Origin: a virus
Virus record (IMG/VR): IMGVR_UViG_3300032296_001383
Coordinates: 1 to 53,836 of that record
Length of the DNA: 53,836 bases
Reading direction: 5' to 3' (one strand)
This document shows positions 23,395-33,900 of the stretch, piece after piece. Positions within the stretch are counted from its first letter, which is position 1; each line of letters begins with the position of its first letter. The notes under the pieces are model-generated. The model saw nothing but the letters and a program-made list of their open reading frames with translations, ran no database searches and was not told the DNA's origin. Position numbers and translations under genes: made by a program.

Positions 23395-23943
23395 ATGGCT
23401 AAATGTTGTCAAACTAATAATTGTGTGGAGATAGAACCTTCTGGTTGTGTCAAATACACTGGTACGCCTACAGCTAACGGGCTTATCGATAAGCAGGATT
23501 ATTGCGATCCTTACCTAAACGATATTATTAAGTTGTTTGATGACAACTTGACTTTATTGGATACAAGGGTCGGACTTACTAAAACAACTTTGGATAACGC
23601 CAACACAGCATGTGGTACAGTTCCTTTGATGGACTTGACCTCTGTGACTGTTAAGGATGAAAAGTATTATTCAGCAGAAGTTGTTCTTAAGTTGGTTGGC
23701 GTTATTTGCGAATTGCGTTCTCGTTTGAACTTCCTTGTAAATGGAAATGTTAACACTAACCAAGGAAATTTACAGTGGGAAGATCTTCCTTTAAGCCAAG
23801 AATTTAAAGACTGGATTAGAGAGAACGGCTACTACACTTGCATTGGTATGGATCCTTGTGATGGTACTAAGGAAGTAGATACTTTGGGTAAATTGCTTCA
23901 GGCAATTATTGCTAAACTTTGTGATTGTTGCACTATTCAATAA
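23395..23943 (+). CDS. cysteine-rich fibre adaptor-like protein
   Basis: A 182-residue protein, many cysteines at both ends (KCCQTNNC, LCDCC). The N-terminal pattern C-x-E-...-SGCVKYTG then YLNDIIKLFDD is repeated in similar form at the start of the large fibre at 23952. This suggests a common virion-attachment domain. A collar or adaptor between head/tail and the fibre is plausible. Confidence 0.55.
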   Translation: MAKCCQTNNCVEIEPSGCVKYTGTPTANGLIDKQDYCDPYLNDIIKLFDDNLTLLDTRVGLTKTTLDNANTACGTVPLMDLTSVTVKDEKYYSAEVVLKLVGVICELRSRLNFLVNGNVNTNQGNLQWEDLPLSQEFKDWIRENGYYTCIGMDPCDGTKEVDTLGKLLQAIIAKLCDCCTIQ

Positions 23944-23951
23944 ACTAAGAA

Positions 23952-25880
23952 ATGGGACATTGCGTTGATTGTTACGGAACCAGTACTATAGCACCATGTG
24001 CTGAGGTTGGTTGTTTATCTACAAACTATGGTAAGTGTATTACTTACTCTGGTTTAGATTTATATTGCTCTTTAGGAGCTGTTGGGACTCTTACTTCTGC
24101 GGGTACTGCGGTTGTACCAGGAACTACTACTGTCTATACTCTAGGAGGAACTAACTTAAGTGGTACTGGAACAGGTGCTACTTTCGAAGTAACTCGTACA
24201 GTAGGGTCAGATGTTTACACAGTAAAAATTGCTAACAGAGGTTCTGGATATGCTGTAGGAAACCAAGTAAAAATTCTTGGTACTTCTTTAGGTGGAGCTA
24301 CTACGGCAAATGACTTGGTAATTACTATTGCTACTTTGAATGCAGTAATTCCTACAGGAGCTACTCTAGATTCAATTATCGGCACTTTTCACAATGCTTT
24401 GTGTTCTGCTGTACTTACCGGTGGTATTGACTATTCGTCTTTAAACTATTCTCTCCTTCGTCAAGGAGGCATAATGACTGGAATAGGTCCAGTAATTACT
24501 ACAGAGTCTCAGTTTGTAACTTCTGCCGCTGCTGCGTTATCTAGCTTAAATACTACTTTAACTGCATACGATACTACAGTTAACATCAGTGCATTTACAA
24601 ACGTAGGTTCTTTGCCTGGTGTAACTTCTCCGTATAACCTTAACGAAGTATTGGGTGGAGTTGCTACAAACCTTGTTAACCTAGCTGCACAACAAAACTA
24701 TGCATCAATTACTGCTAACCCTTGTATAGCTTACGCATTCACAACTAAGCCATCTACTAGTGTAATTTCAGATTATTTCAACTGGATCACTACTAACATG
24801 TGTGGCATGTTTGGAAGCTTAACTACAAGTATTGGTACTGTAACTACAAATGCAAATAACTTAAAGACTTACATCTCTGGTGGTAGTGCAGTTCCTGCAA
24901 ATGTAAATACATCTACTCTTCCTGGAGGTTCTGGATCAAGTACAGCATCTGCAGCAATTAACTTATTAGTTTCTCAGGTTGCTGCTTTGAATGCAACTAC
25001 AGCTACAATCCCAGCATCTACTTACGCAGTTACATGGGCATCATGTTTTGGAGGTAGTTACCCAAGTAACTCTGTGTTCAAAACACAAAGTTGGAACTAC
25101 ACCAACACCGCTGCCTCTATCCAAGTTCAGTTTGATAGAATTGTATCTGTACTTTCTACCTTAAATATTAAGTTTGATGCAACTCACTTCACTGTTACTA
25201 CAGGTTCTTGCGGACCAACTATTGCACTAGCTTCAGCTTTTGCTTTCAGTCCTGCAAGTTTGAATGCTGCTACTCTAAATGATTTAGGAGACGTTAACTC
25301 TGCAACTCCAACTACTAACCATTTCTTAGTAAGAGATACTAGTGGTCAGTGGGTAAACAAATCAGTAAGTGTGACTATCAACGGTTCTGCTACAGGTGTT
25401 ACTAAGACAGACGGAGCTGGCGTAGGCGGTGCAGTAAACTTTGATTTAACTATTGAAAACACTGCTCCAGTAACTTATGCTCTTACTGGTAACAGTACTG
25501 CCGAGTACTCTGTATCAAATGCAGTACGATTCCCTCTTGGAAGTCAACCTGTTCCTTACGGAGTTAAGCATGGTAGTATGGTAACTTTGCACGGAGTATT
25601 CCAACTTACTATGTTGGGTGCATTCAGCTGGACTCACCTAGGTACTAAGGTTATTGCTTCTTTACCAGCAGCAATTCGTCCTACAAACCCAACTTACTTT
25701 ACAGCAGAATTATACATCAAAGCTGCAGGAACATATTCAATGACCAATACAAGAGCTACTGGTCAGATTGATTCTGCCGGAAACTTAACTTTAATTCTAA
25801 TGAACAGTGCAGGTAGTATCTCCCTTACTGCTACAGATTTAATTGAGGTAGTAATTGGAGGATTTACCTACGTGATATAA
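23952..25880 (+). CDS. fibre / receptor-binding-like protein
   Basis: A 642-residue protein. The Cys-rich N-terminus (CVDCYG, CAEVGC, KCITYSG) resembles that of the preceding gene. The body is Thr/Ser/Ala-rich with repeat-like helical segments, and the last 150 residues form a beta-sandwich-like tip (HGVFQLTMLGAFSWTHLGTKVIASL, ending EVVIGGFTYVI), as in phage fibre knobs. A likely head or tail fibre that recognises the host surface. The tip should vary between related phages. Confidence 0.65.
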   Translation: MGHCVDCYGTSTIAPCAEVGCLSTNYGKCITYSGLDLYCSLGAVGTLTSAGTAVVPGTTTVYTLGGTNLSGTGTGATFEVTRTVGSDVYTVKIANRGSGYAVGNQVKILGTSLGGATTANDLVITIATLNAVIPTGATLDSIIGTFHNALCSAVLTGGIDYSSLNYSLLRQGGIMTGIGPVITTESQFVTSAAAALSSLNTTLTAYDTTVNISAFTNVGSLPGVTSPYNLNEVLGGVATNLVNLAAQQNYASITANPCIAYAFTTKPSTSVISDYFNWITTNMCGMFGSLTTSIGTVTTNANNLKTYISGGSAVPANVNTSTLPGGSGSSTASAAINLLVSQVAALNATTATIPASTYAVTWASCFGGSYPSNSVFKTQSWNYTNTAASIQVQFDRIVSVLSTLNIKFDATHFTVTTGSCGPTIALASAFAFSPASLNAATLNDLGDVNSATPTTNHFLVRDTSGQWVNKSVSVTINGSATGVTKTDGAGVGGAVNFDLTIENTAPVTYALTGNSTAEYSVSNAVRFPLGSQPVPYGVKHGSMVTLHGVFQLTMLGAFSWTHLGTKVIASLPAAIRPTNPTYFTAELYIKAAGTYSMTNTRATGQIDSAGNLTLILMNSAGSISLTATDLIEVVIGGFTYVI

Positions 25881-25926
25881 GATATTGGCAGGATTTTTTG
25901 GTTGGTTACCCCTGTCTATTACTGGA

Positions 25927-25950
25927 AAGAGCCTAGGAAACTAGGCTCTT
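25927..25950 (+). terminator. 10-bp hairpin with GAAA tetraloop
   Basis: AAGAGCCTAG (25927-25936) pairs with 25941-25950 around GAAA. Only weak T's follow. It ends the head operon just before the tail-operon promoter. The surrounding 131-nt gap holds nothing else. Confidence 0.65.
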
Positions 25951-25967
25951 CTGGTTTAAAGTAAAAC

Positions 25968-25997
25968 TTGATTAAAAATGAAATTTAATTATATTTG
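25968..25997 (+). promoter_or_regulatory. promoter of the tail operon
   Basis: TTG at 25968-25970, 19-nt spacer, TATATTTG at 25990-25997. Unlike the other late leaders, this one has a clear AAGGAG ribosome site before the ATG at 26012. Confidence 0.78.
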
Positions 25998-26011
25998 TAA
26001 TAAGGAGTGTT

Positions 26012-26653
26012 ATGTTGACAAATAATGATTTAATCGCTAGAGTTAAAAACGCTAACAAGTTTGTTAATAGCGATGACTTGATTAGTGATCGTTTTATTTA
26101 CAATATGCTCAAAAGCAAAGCTTCTGTCTTGATTAAGCGGGAGATAAACTTAAAGAAGTTATTGTTCTCTGACAACCTCTACCAAGCATACGAGTGTATT
26201 TGTTTAATACCAGCACCTGGTGCTGAGTGTGACTTAGGATGCCCTATCCGTAGAACTAAGAAAAAACTTCCTCAAATTGAAGAAGGACTTTACTCTTACT
26301 TTATCCAAGGTGTATTCAATACCTCTAACTCTGAAGAACTATTCCCAACAACTATACGTGACTTTATCAATCACACACGTTTGAGAATTAAGACTAACCG
26401 TAAGTATTATACCATTCGTAATGGTTATCTCTATGTTCTAGATCCTGATGTTGAGTCTGTAAACATGTACGCTTACTTTACTGAGTCTATTGAAGACGCA
26501 GATGGTTCTCAGTGTATGAGTATGTATGATAAGCAATTCAAGATTGCTCCTTACCTAGTGGATTCTTTAATCCAAATGGTTAATCAGGACTTAATTAATT
26601 ATCATAAAATACCTGTAGAGCAAGAAAGTAATAATAGAGATGAGCAGACTTAA
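26012..26653 (+). CDS. tail/ring structural protein
   Basis: A 213-residue protein, helical N-terminus (LIARVKNANKFVNSDDLI), a Cys segment (YECICLIPAPGAECDLGCPIRR) and beta-rich centre (KTNRKYYTIRNGYLYVLDPDVESVNMYAYF). First gene of the tail operon. It fits the ring-type proteins of the crAss-like tail by position and size, but I cannot name it firmly. Confidence 0.55.
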   Translation: MLTNNDLIARVKNANKFVNSDDLISDRFIYNMLKSKASVLIKREINLKKLLFSDNLYQAYECICLIPAPGAECDLGCPIRRTKKKLPQIEEGLYSYFIQGVFNTSNSEELFPTTIRDFINHTRLRIKTNRKYYTIRNGYLYVLDPDVESVNMYAYFTESIEDADGSQCMSMYDKQFKIAPYLVDSLIQMVNQDLINYHKIPVEQESNNRDEQT

Positions 26654-26655
26654 TT

Positions 26656-27105
26656 ATGGAAGTTAAGGAAGTAAAGAAAAGAAACACAATATCCTCTGAT
26701 GTAAACAATTCTACTAGGGCAGCCCATAGAAAGTTTATTAAGGAAACCGGACGTTCTGACATTAGCTATGAAATTTTTAGTGATGTGATTGAAGTAATGC
26801 ATGAAAAGATGTTTGAGAAAATTCAACAAGGCATTTACTCCATCAAGATTCCTAAGATGGGAGTAATAAAATTACTCAGAGTGCATGGATTAGGCGGATT
26901 ACACACAAAGATTGATTGGGGTAGATACAATGCTCAGAAAATTTGGGCACCACATAGAAATAACCATTCCGATGGTTTAATCTATAAAGTGCATACTTAT
27001 TTCTACGAAAAAAAATATCCAACGCTAAGTTTCTTCAAGTTTAAATTATCCCAGAAACACAGAAGGCACCTAGCTCAACTTATAAAAAATAACGAACTAC
27101 AATAA
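26656..27105 (+). CDS. conserved-type small protein, possibly HU/IHF-like
   Basis: A 149-residue basic protein. Residues about 30-75 (YEIFSDVIEVMHEKMFEKIQQGIYSIKIPKMGVIKLLR) resemble the helix-then-strand core of HU/IHF, followed by a basic region with many aromatic residues. crAss-like phages carry IHF-like genes in the tail region. A DNA-binding structural role is possible; no confirmed residue pattern. Confidence 0.45.
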   Translation: MEVKEVKKRNTISSDVNNSTRAAHRKFIKETGRSDISYEIFSDVIEVMHEKMFEKIQQGIYSIKIPKMGVIKLLRVHGLGGLHTKIDWGRYNAQKIWAPHRNNHSDGLIYKVHTYFYEKKYPTLSFFKFKLSQKHRRHLAQLIKNNELQ

Positions 27106-27941
27106 TGAAGTACGAAAATATAAACTTCATATCATCGGAACCTTTGGTTGCCGAGGTAAAGCAGGAACTGAAGCATTATTTTGAGGCAGGTGCTATTAGT
27201 GAGGTTTTGATTCCTACTTTCATAGACCAGTCTTTGCGTAAGCTTAAGGTTATGGTTCTCCAACCGGAGGATATTATCTGCCACTTTGTTAACTACAAGT
27301 CAGAGCTTCCATGCGATTTTGCACTTTTAGATAGGGCTGCATTGTATGACTCTCACATAGAACTTAACTCAGGTATCACGACTATGAAAGGCTACTACTA
27401 TCAGTCAAGCGATTGTACTTTTAGCGGAGAGTGTTGCAATGGTAAGACCGAATACTTTGAGCAGATATTCACAAGTGCTCCCGGCTTTAAGATTAGCATG
27501 AAACTTCCCAAACCTGTTCGTATTTATCACGGGTCAAAAGCTTTATGTACCGAAGAGTGTACAGGTCTGTATGCTCCAGGGCCGGACATTATCCAAATCC
27601 ACGACAACAGAACTCTCTCTGCTTCTTTTGAAACAGGCTGTATTTATGTAAGATACTTTTCTAGACCTAGTGATGATGACGGTATTCCAAAAGTACCTGA
27701 AATCCTAGAGGTGGAAGAATACATCAAGTCTTATCTTAAGTTTAAATTCTTTGAAATGCTATGGCATTCTCAGTTAGACGAGTCGGCTGCTCAGATTGAA
27801 CGTAAGTTTCAATACTATAAGCAAGATCAATTGGGTAAGTTACAGGCAGCGTTTAGCTACTTGTTGACCAAAACCAAACAGCAGAGTGCAGATAGCGTTG
27901 TTAAGGCACGTAATAAGTTTAGCAAATTTCACATCATTTAA
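27105..27941 (+). CDS. tail/ring structural protein
   Basis: A 278-residue protein with beta-rich centre containing paired cysteines (CTFSGECCNG, CTEECTG) and helical C-terminus (VEEYIKSYLKFKFFEMLWHSQ). Starts in a TAATG overlap with the preceding gene and ends the same way at the next. Together with the 26012 and 20087 proteins it has the size and layout of stacked tail rings. Confidence 0.55.
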   Translation: MKYENINFISSEPLVAEVKQELKHYFEAGAISEVLIPTFIDQSLRKLKVMVLQPEDIICHFVNYKSELPCDFALLDRAALYDSHIELNSGITTMKGYYYQSSDCTFSGECCNGKTEYFEQIFTSAPGFKISMKLPKPVRIYHGSKALCTEECTGLYAPGPDIIQIHDNRTLSASFETGCIYVRYFSRPSDDDGIPKVPEILEVEEYIKSYLKFKFFEMLWHSQLDESAAQIERKFQYYKQDQLGKLQAAFSYLLTKTKQQSADSVVKARNKFSKFHII

Positions 27942-30900
27942 TGGAAAACAAAGTAAATCAGAATATCATTGGGCTTAATCTAGACTCTATTAACTGGCAA
28001 GTTAAGGAGAATCAGATTACGTGGGCGTTGAATGCTAACGTTCAGTCTCATGATGGCAATTCTATTACTTATACAAATGAACCTGGTAATACCGAGTGTT
28101 ATACTTTTGACACAGGAAACTTAGCAGGATTTGTAGTTGTTGGATTTTTAAATATTGTTGAGCAGTCTAAGGTTGTTTTGTTCTTGAGTCATCCTGACGG
28201 AAGATCTCGTATAGGTTCAATTACTTCTATCAATGATTCTTGCTTAGACATAGAAATAACTGAGAAAGATTGTGGCTGTAAAGAAGGTACAATTATTCAA
28301 GAAGCAACTGTTGTAGAAAGTTTACCTGAGCCAGTAACTACATTAGTTTGTCCAGAGGGATTTACATTTAACCCGGACACACTTCAGTGCGAACAACTAT
28401 CTTACACAGTAATTAATGAGAATGGAATTACCTATAATGCCATAGAAAGTTGTGTAAACGGTAGTCCTTGTGGAGTAGTATCTACTCATGGTTGTTTATT
28501 ACCTAAAGTGTATGCAAGCAACTGGACTACATTAACACCTCCTGACTATGCTTCAATAGCAACTGAACTTACACAACAGTTTTGGATTCCTAACGATACT
28601 TTGCCTCCAGATCCTATCTTCAATAACAGTACATATGTTAAGACCATTGCTGTACAGGCTGATTTAGATCCTACAAACGTTTCTTGCAGAACTTGTCACA
28701 CAATACCTACTACTAGCGTAATACCTTCTGGTTGGATTGGATTTGCAGAAACTGTCTGTATCACACAAACAAAAGAATATTTCTTAGCGGTTAGTGCGGA
28801 CGATTCTCTTCGAGTTTTTATCGATGGAGTAATTGTCTTGGACATTGACGCTAACGACCCTACTAAAAGATTATACAATGCTGCACCACCACTTGGAGGA
28901 GACAACGGGTCTACTATGTGGTCAAGGCTTAATATCTTCCCGATTACTATTACTTCAGGAAGTCACGTATTTAGATTTGAGTACAAGAATACCGCAGGTA
29001 TAGGAATGTTTGCTTACGAGCTGTATGATATGACTCTTGCTGAGTTGTTATCAGTTAGTAGCGAAGTAAACCTAAGATCTAAGATAGTATTAAGTAACGG
29101 CAAACAAATCAGTTCAAAACCTAAACGCCCTATAAGTGCTGGAGGAGAAGGGGCTGCTTTCATAGAATTAACTAATGCTTGTCCTGATGGTTATGAACTT
29201 GTAGTGGACGAGAACTGTGCGCCTATCTGTAGAGCTATTCTGGAAACAGAAAGAATAGTAGTATCAGGTATTGCTACTTGTTGTAAGTACGAAGACATTA
29301 TTGTTGACGATTGTTTAGACGAATGTCCTAATAGTTGTGTTGAGTACGTACTTGATTATGTTGCTGATGCGGTTTATTCTAATCCAGCAATTACAGACCC
29401 ACAGGCTAGCATTCCTAAATACTTCAGATACATTGACTGTGACGGTAACCCAGTTACAGATAGTATCTTAACTACCTCTAAGAGATTTACAGCAAGAAGA
29501 GGTACTTTGGAACTAGACAGTATCTACTTGGCAATTGTACAAGAGAGTTCAGTTCCAGATTCTACAACTGGAACTTTTGCTAAAACCAACTGCTGTTTAA
29601 ATTTTGATCCTGCTTTCCCAGTAAATGCAGAGTATCGCATAGATGACTGTGAAACCAAAGTTTATTATATTAGTCGGAATAATCCACCTCGCTATTTTTC
29701 TACACTGTATCCTTATGGAAAAGACTCCTGTGGGAACAATCGTTCTTGCATTAAAGAAAGCTGCGAAGATTCTAAGTTGTTTCCTGATTTCTGCATTCCA
29801 GAAACTCACATAACAGCTGTTACAAGCGGAGGTCAGTTGGCTGCCGGTATGTATTCTTTTGCCGTAGCATACGCTGACGAGGGAGGAATCGAGCTAACAG
29901 ACTACTCAGACTTAACTAATGGTATTCCAATCTTTGAAAGAGCAATTAGTGAGCAGACAGAATACGTTACTGCTAAGTCTATCAACGTACAGATTAATCA
30001 CAAGACTCGCATATTTGAGTACTTCAATCTGATTGTAGCTGAGAACATCAATACTACAACTACCTACCACTTAGTAGGTACTTTCCGAGTTAACCAATAC
30101 ACAGAACAAGATAGCGTTATCTACACAGGAGATTACAAATCAACCTTCTCGTCTATTGTTCCTTTGATTCGTAGTCCTCATTATGAAACTGCAAATATTA
30201 TTGAGAAGCAGAATGATATCTTGATGCTTGCAGACCTTGAGGAATATCCTAAGTTTAACTTCCAACCGTTTGCCTCTAAGATTAAATTACTTTGGGAAAC
30301 TGTTGAGATGCCTGCCGATGGACAATTTGATTACAGTAATCCTGAGATATCTTACTTCTTCCGCACATACCAACGTGATGAGGTTTATCCTTTCGGAATC
30401 AAGTTCCGTCTAAAGAATGGTAAGTACACAGATGTATTCCATATCCCCGGACGACTTGTTACCGGCAATGACCTAGACGTAGAATACTCAGCAACTAACA
30501 AAGATGTTTTTGTTGGAGAAACTGATTGTACTATCCCTACTGAATTACCTAGATGGAAAGTATACAACACAGCCGGCATCGGGTCTAGCGTACCTTTAGA
30601 TCCAGCACAAGCTACTGATGTTGAAAAACAATACAGCTGTGCTATCACAGTAAAGCATCGTGGAGAATTTGCATATTGGGAATCTACCGAGACCTATCCT
30701 TGTTACGATGAGGTATGGGGACAGTCAAAGAATCCTAACGCACCCTACTACGATCCAGAGGCTTTGGGTGGTAAACCTATCCGTCACCACAAGTTCCCTG
30801 ACTCTGCCGTTACCCACATCCACGATAATAAGATTGCTAGTGGAGGACAGTTCTCAGCAGCAGTAACAAACGACTCTAAAACTTACCTCTACCCTATCGG

Positions 30901-33900
30901 GGTACGAGTAGATGAAGCTGTCATAGTTTCTTTGCTTAACCAGAAGAATCCAGACGGTACTTATGCTTACACAGTGTATGACCCAATCCGTCGTATCGAT
31001 GTTCCTGTTAAGGACGTTGTCTGTGGTTTTGAATTGGTACGTGGCAATCGTGTAGGCAATAAGTCAGTTATCGCAAAGGGTTTAATGTATGATGTTGGAA
31101 CCTACGAGGATAACTCAGGAGATGGTCCAATCAAAAAATACTACTATTCAAACTATCCTTACAATGATTTAAGGACAGACCCTTACTTGATGAATGACAA
31201 TCGTTGGTACAACGAACCAATGAAGACTTTGTTGTTCGAAGATCCTACAACTGTAGGTGCCGTAGGAGGATTCTCTACTGTGCCTATCATAGGAAACAAT
31301 AGATTTACTTTCTACTCGCCTGACACTTCTTTTCAGTATCCTAAGATTGGAACAGAGTTGAAAGTAGAAACCGTAGAGTTTGGTCGTGTACTTGGACACT
31401 TTGTTCCTGTAGCTGAACATCCTCGTTATAGATTACTACAAGACTCTGCTTACTTTGATGCAGGTGCCGTAGCTGGTTTACTTTCTTTTGAGTATGAAGG
31501 TAAGTCAGGTGTGGATGCTACAGTTACCGGTGGAGTTAAATCTGAGGGAGGTATTAAGATTCGCTACGATCAACTACTCATCAATGAGCAATTGATTCTT
31601 GACATTCTTGAGAAGGTAATTCCTTTTGTAAATTTTGCTTACCAGTACAATTCTATTGCTACTTATAACCAATACGTTGCTGTAGGTTCTACAACCCACA
31701 AAGGAAATACCCGTAGATACATTGACCTTGGATATTATGCTAATGAAAGAATTGTTCAAGTATTTGACGATGCTCCATTGCATAACCGTCTAAGAGAAAC
31801 TTCCGTTTATCTTAAGCTACGTGATTATATTCAAAACCTTGAGTCTCAGTTAGTAGATGACTCTCGTTACATTGGTAGTGATCATGGTGATGCTGTAGAA
31901 GTTTTGCATGATAAGAGATTTACCCGTGCCTACTATACTTCTATCAAGCGTCAGTTCCCTAACCAATACGGAATAGTAGATAATCTTAAGTATGTGTCTA
32001 TCGGACAAACGAAAGATATTATTTTAAGAGCAGACGGTACCGCAGAACTAAGCTTTAATTACTACCCTGCATTTGGAGGTGATACTTTCATAACTCCTTT
32101 TGCCCTGAAGCGTAAGCATGCTTTCTTTACTCGTAACCTAGTTAACCTTCCGGCCAAACAAGATGGTATGCCTTTTGACTACTGGTTGTCTCCTAACATG
32201 GGATATCCTAAATACTTCTTAGGTACATCTAGTAATATCAACAACCTTACGGGAATGGATATTGTGTTTGGAGTAGCGGGAGTAGTTGCAGGTATAGCTG
32301 CATCTGCATTAGGTTCATCTGCTGCCGGCATAGTTCTGGTAGCATCTAGTATTGTTGCTAACCAACTTACCATGTTTGGAATTAACTCTGTATGGTCTAA
32401 GTTCAGCAGTAAGACTGCATTGGACGGTGCATCTACTAGTTTTGCAAACCGTTACTTCAAGGATGGTAGATTCTACACAGCCTCTTATGGTATTCCTATC
32501 TTCTACGTAGAGTCTGATATTAATACTCACTTTAGATTTGGTAGAGACACAGACAAAGAAAACTTCTACCCTAACGTAGGTGGAGGAGTTCCTGACGAAT
32601 GGTTGCAAGAGACTACGGTTCCTATTAGATTTGATAACTTCTATCACTACAACGGAACTTACTCTGCACAGAACCTAAGTCCTAACTTCCCTTACAGATT
32701 AAAGTATCCTAACCTTGAGTGTTTGGTAAATCACCAAAACCGTGTAATCTATTCAGACCAAGCAAGTAAGTCTAATCTTCTTTCTGATAAGTGGTTGTCT
32801 TATAGACCAGGCAACTATTATGATTTCCCAAAACAAGGTGGTCGCTTAATTGACTTGAATGCCGGAGAGAGTGAAAAGGTTTACGCTCGCTTCGAGAATA
32901 CCACTAAGGTTTATAATGCACGTATCGTGCTTAGTTCTACTTCTCCTTACCAGTTAGAGATTGGTAATGCGGATATGTTTAAACAGAAGCCTGTTGACTT
33001 ATCTACTACGGATCTTGGTTACATTGGATCTCAACACAAAGCTTACGTGAGAACTGAGTACGGAACATTCTGGGTAGATGCCAAGCGTGGTCACGTATAT
33101 CAAATCACCGGAGCAGGATTCAACGAAATTAAGTCTGAGCTTAACTTTAACTGGTTCAAAGAAAACCTACCATTCCAGATTCTTAAAGATTTCCCTGAAG
33201 CAGATACAGACGTACCTTCTTTGGGACTAGGAATTGTAATGGGATGGGACGAAAGATTTGAAAGAGTATTTATTACTAAGTTGGATTACCGTGTTCTTCC
33301 TGCATACAGGACCGGCACAACAACCATAGAATACATTACAGACAGACTTGATATTAACTACAGGTATTATGTCTTGAAGACTCCTACCGCAGTAACCAGA
33401 GTAAGACTCGGCAATCCTGTTTACTTTGAGAATAAATCTTGGACAGTAGCTTATGCTCCTAAACTTAAGAACTTTATCTCTTTCTACTCCTTCTTACCGA
33501 ACTTCTTTATCTCGCAGTTAGGACACTTTCAAACTATTGTAAATACTCCTGCAGGTGCATCACTTTGGAATCATAACCTTAACCCATACATCTACCAAAC
33601 TTACTACGGCAAGTTGTATCCGTACATTATTGAGTACGTGGTTAATAGTCTTCCTATGCAATCAACAGTTACCTCTGTTACTATTCTTTCTGACATCCTA
33701 GAATACTATTCTAAATACGAGTACTATTCACTTGGAACAAGTAACAATACTAACTTAGCTAACTTTAACAAGGCTATCATCTACAACCGTGAGCAGTCTT
33801 CTGGATTAATTAATTTGATTCCTGAAACTTTTGGTAACACTAAGCAAAAAATAATGTATCCAAGAATGACCACTAGCGGTATTGAATCACTACTATCTCG

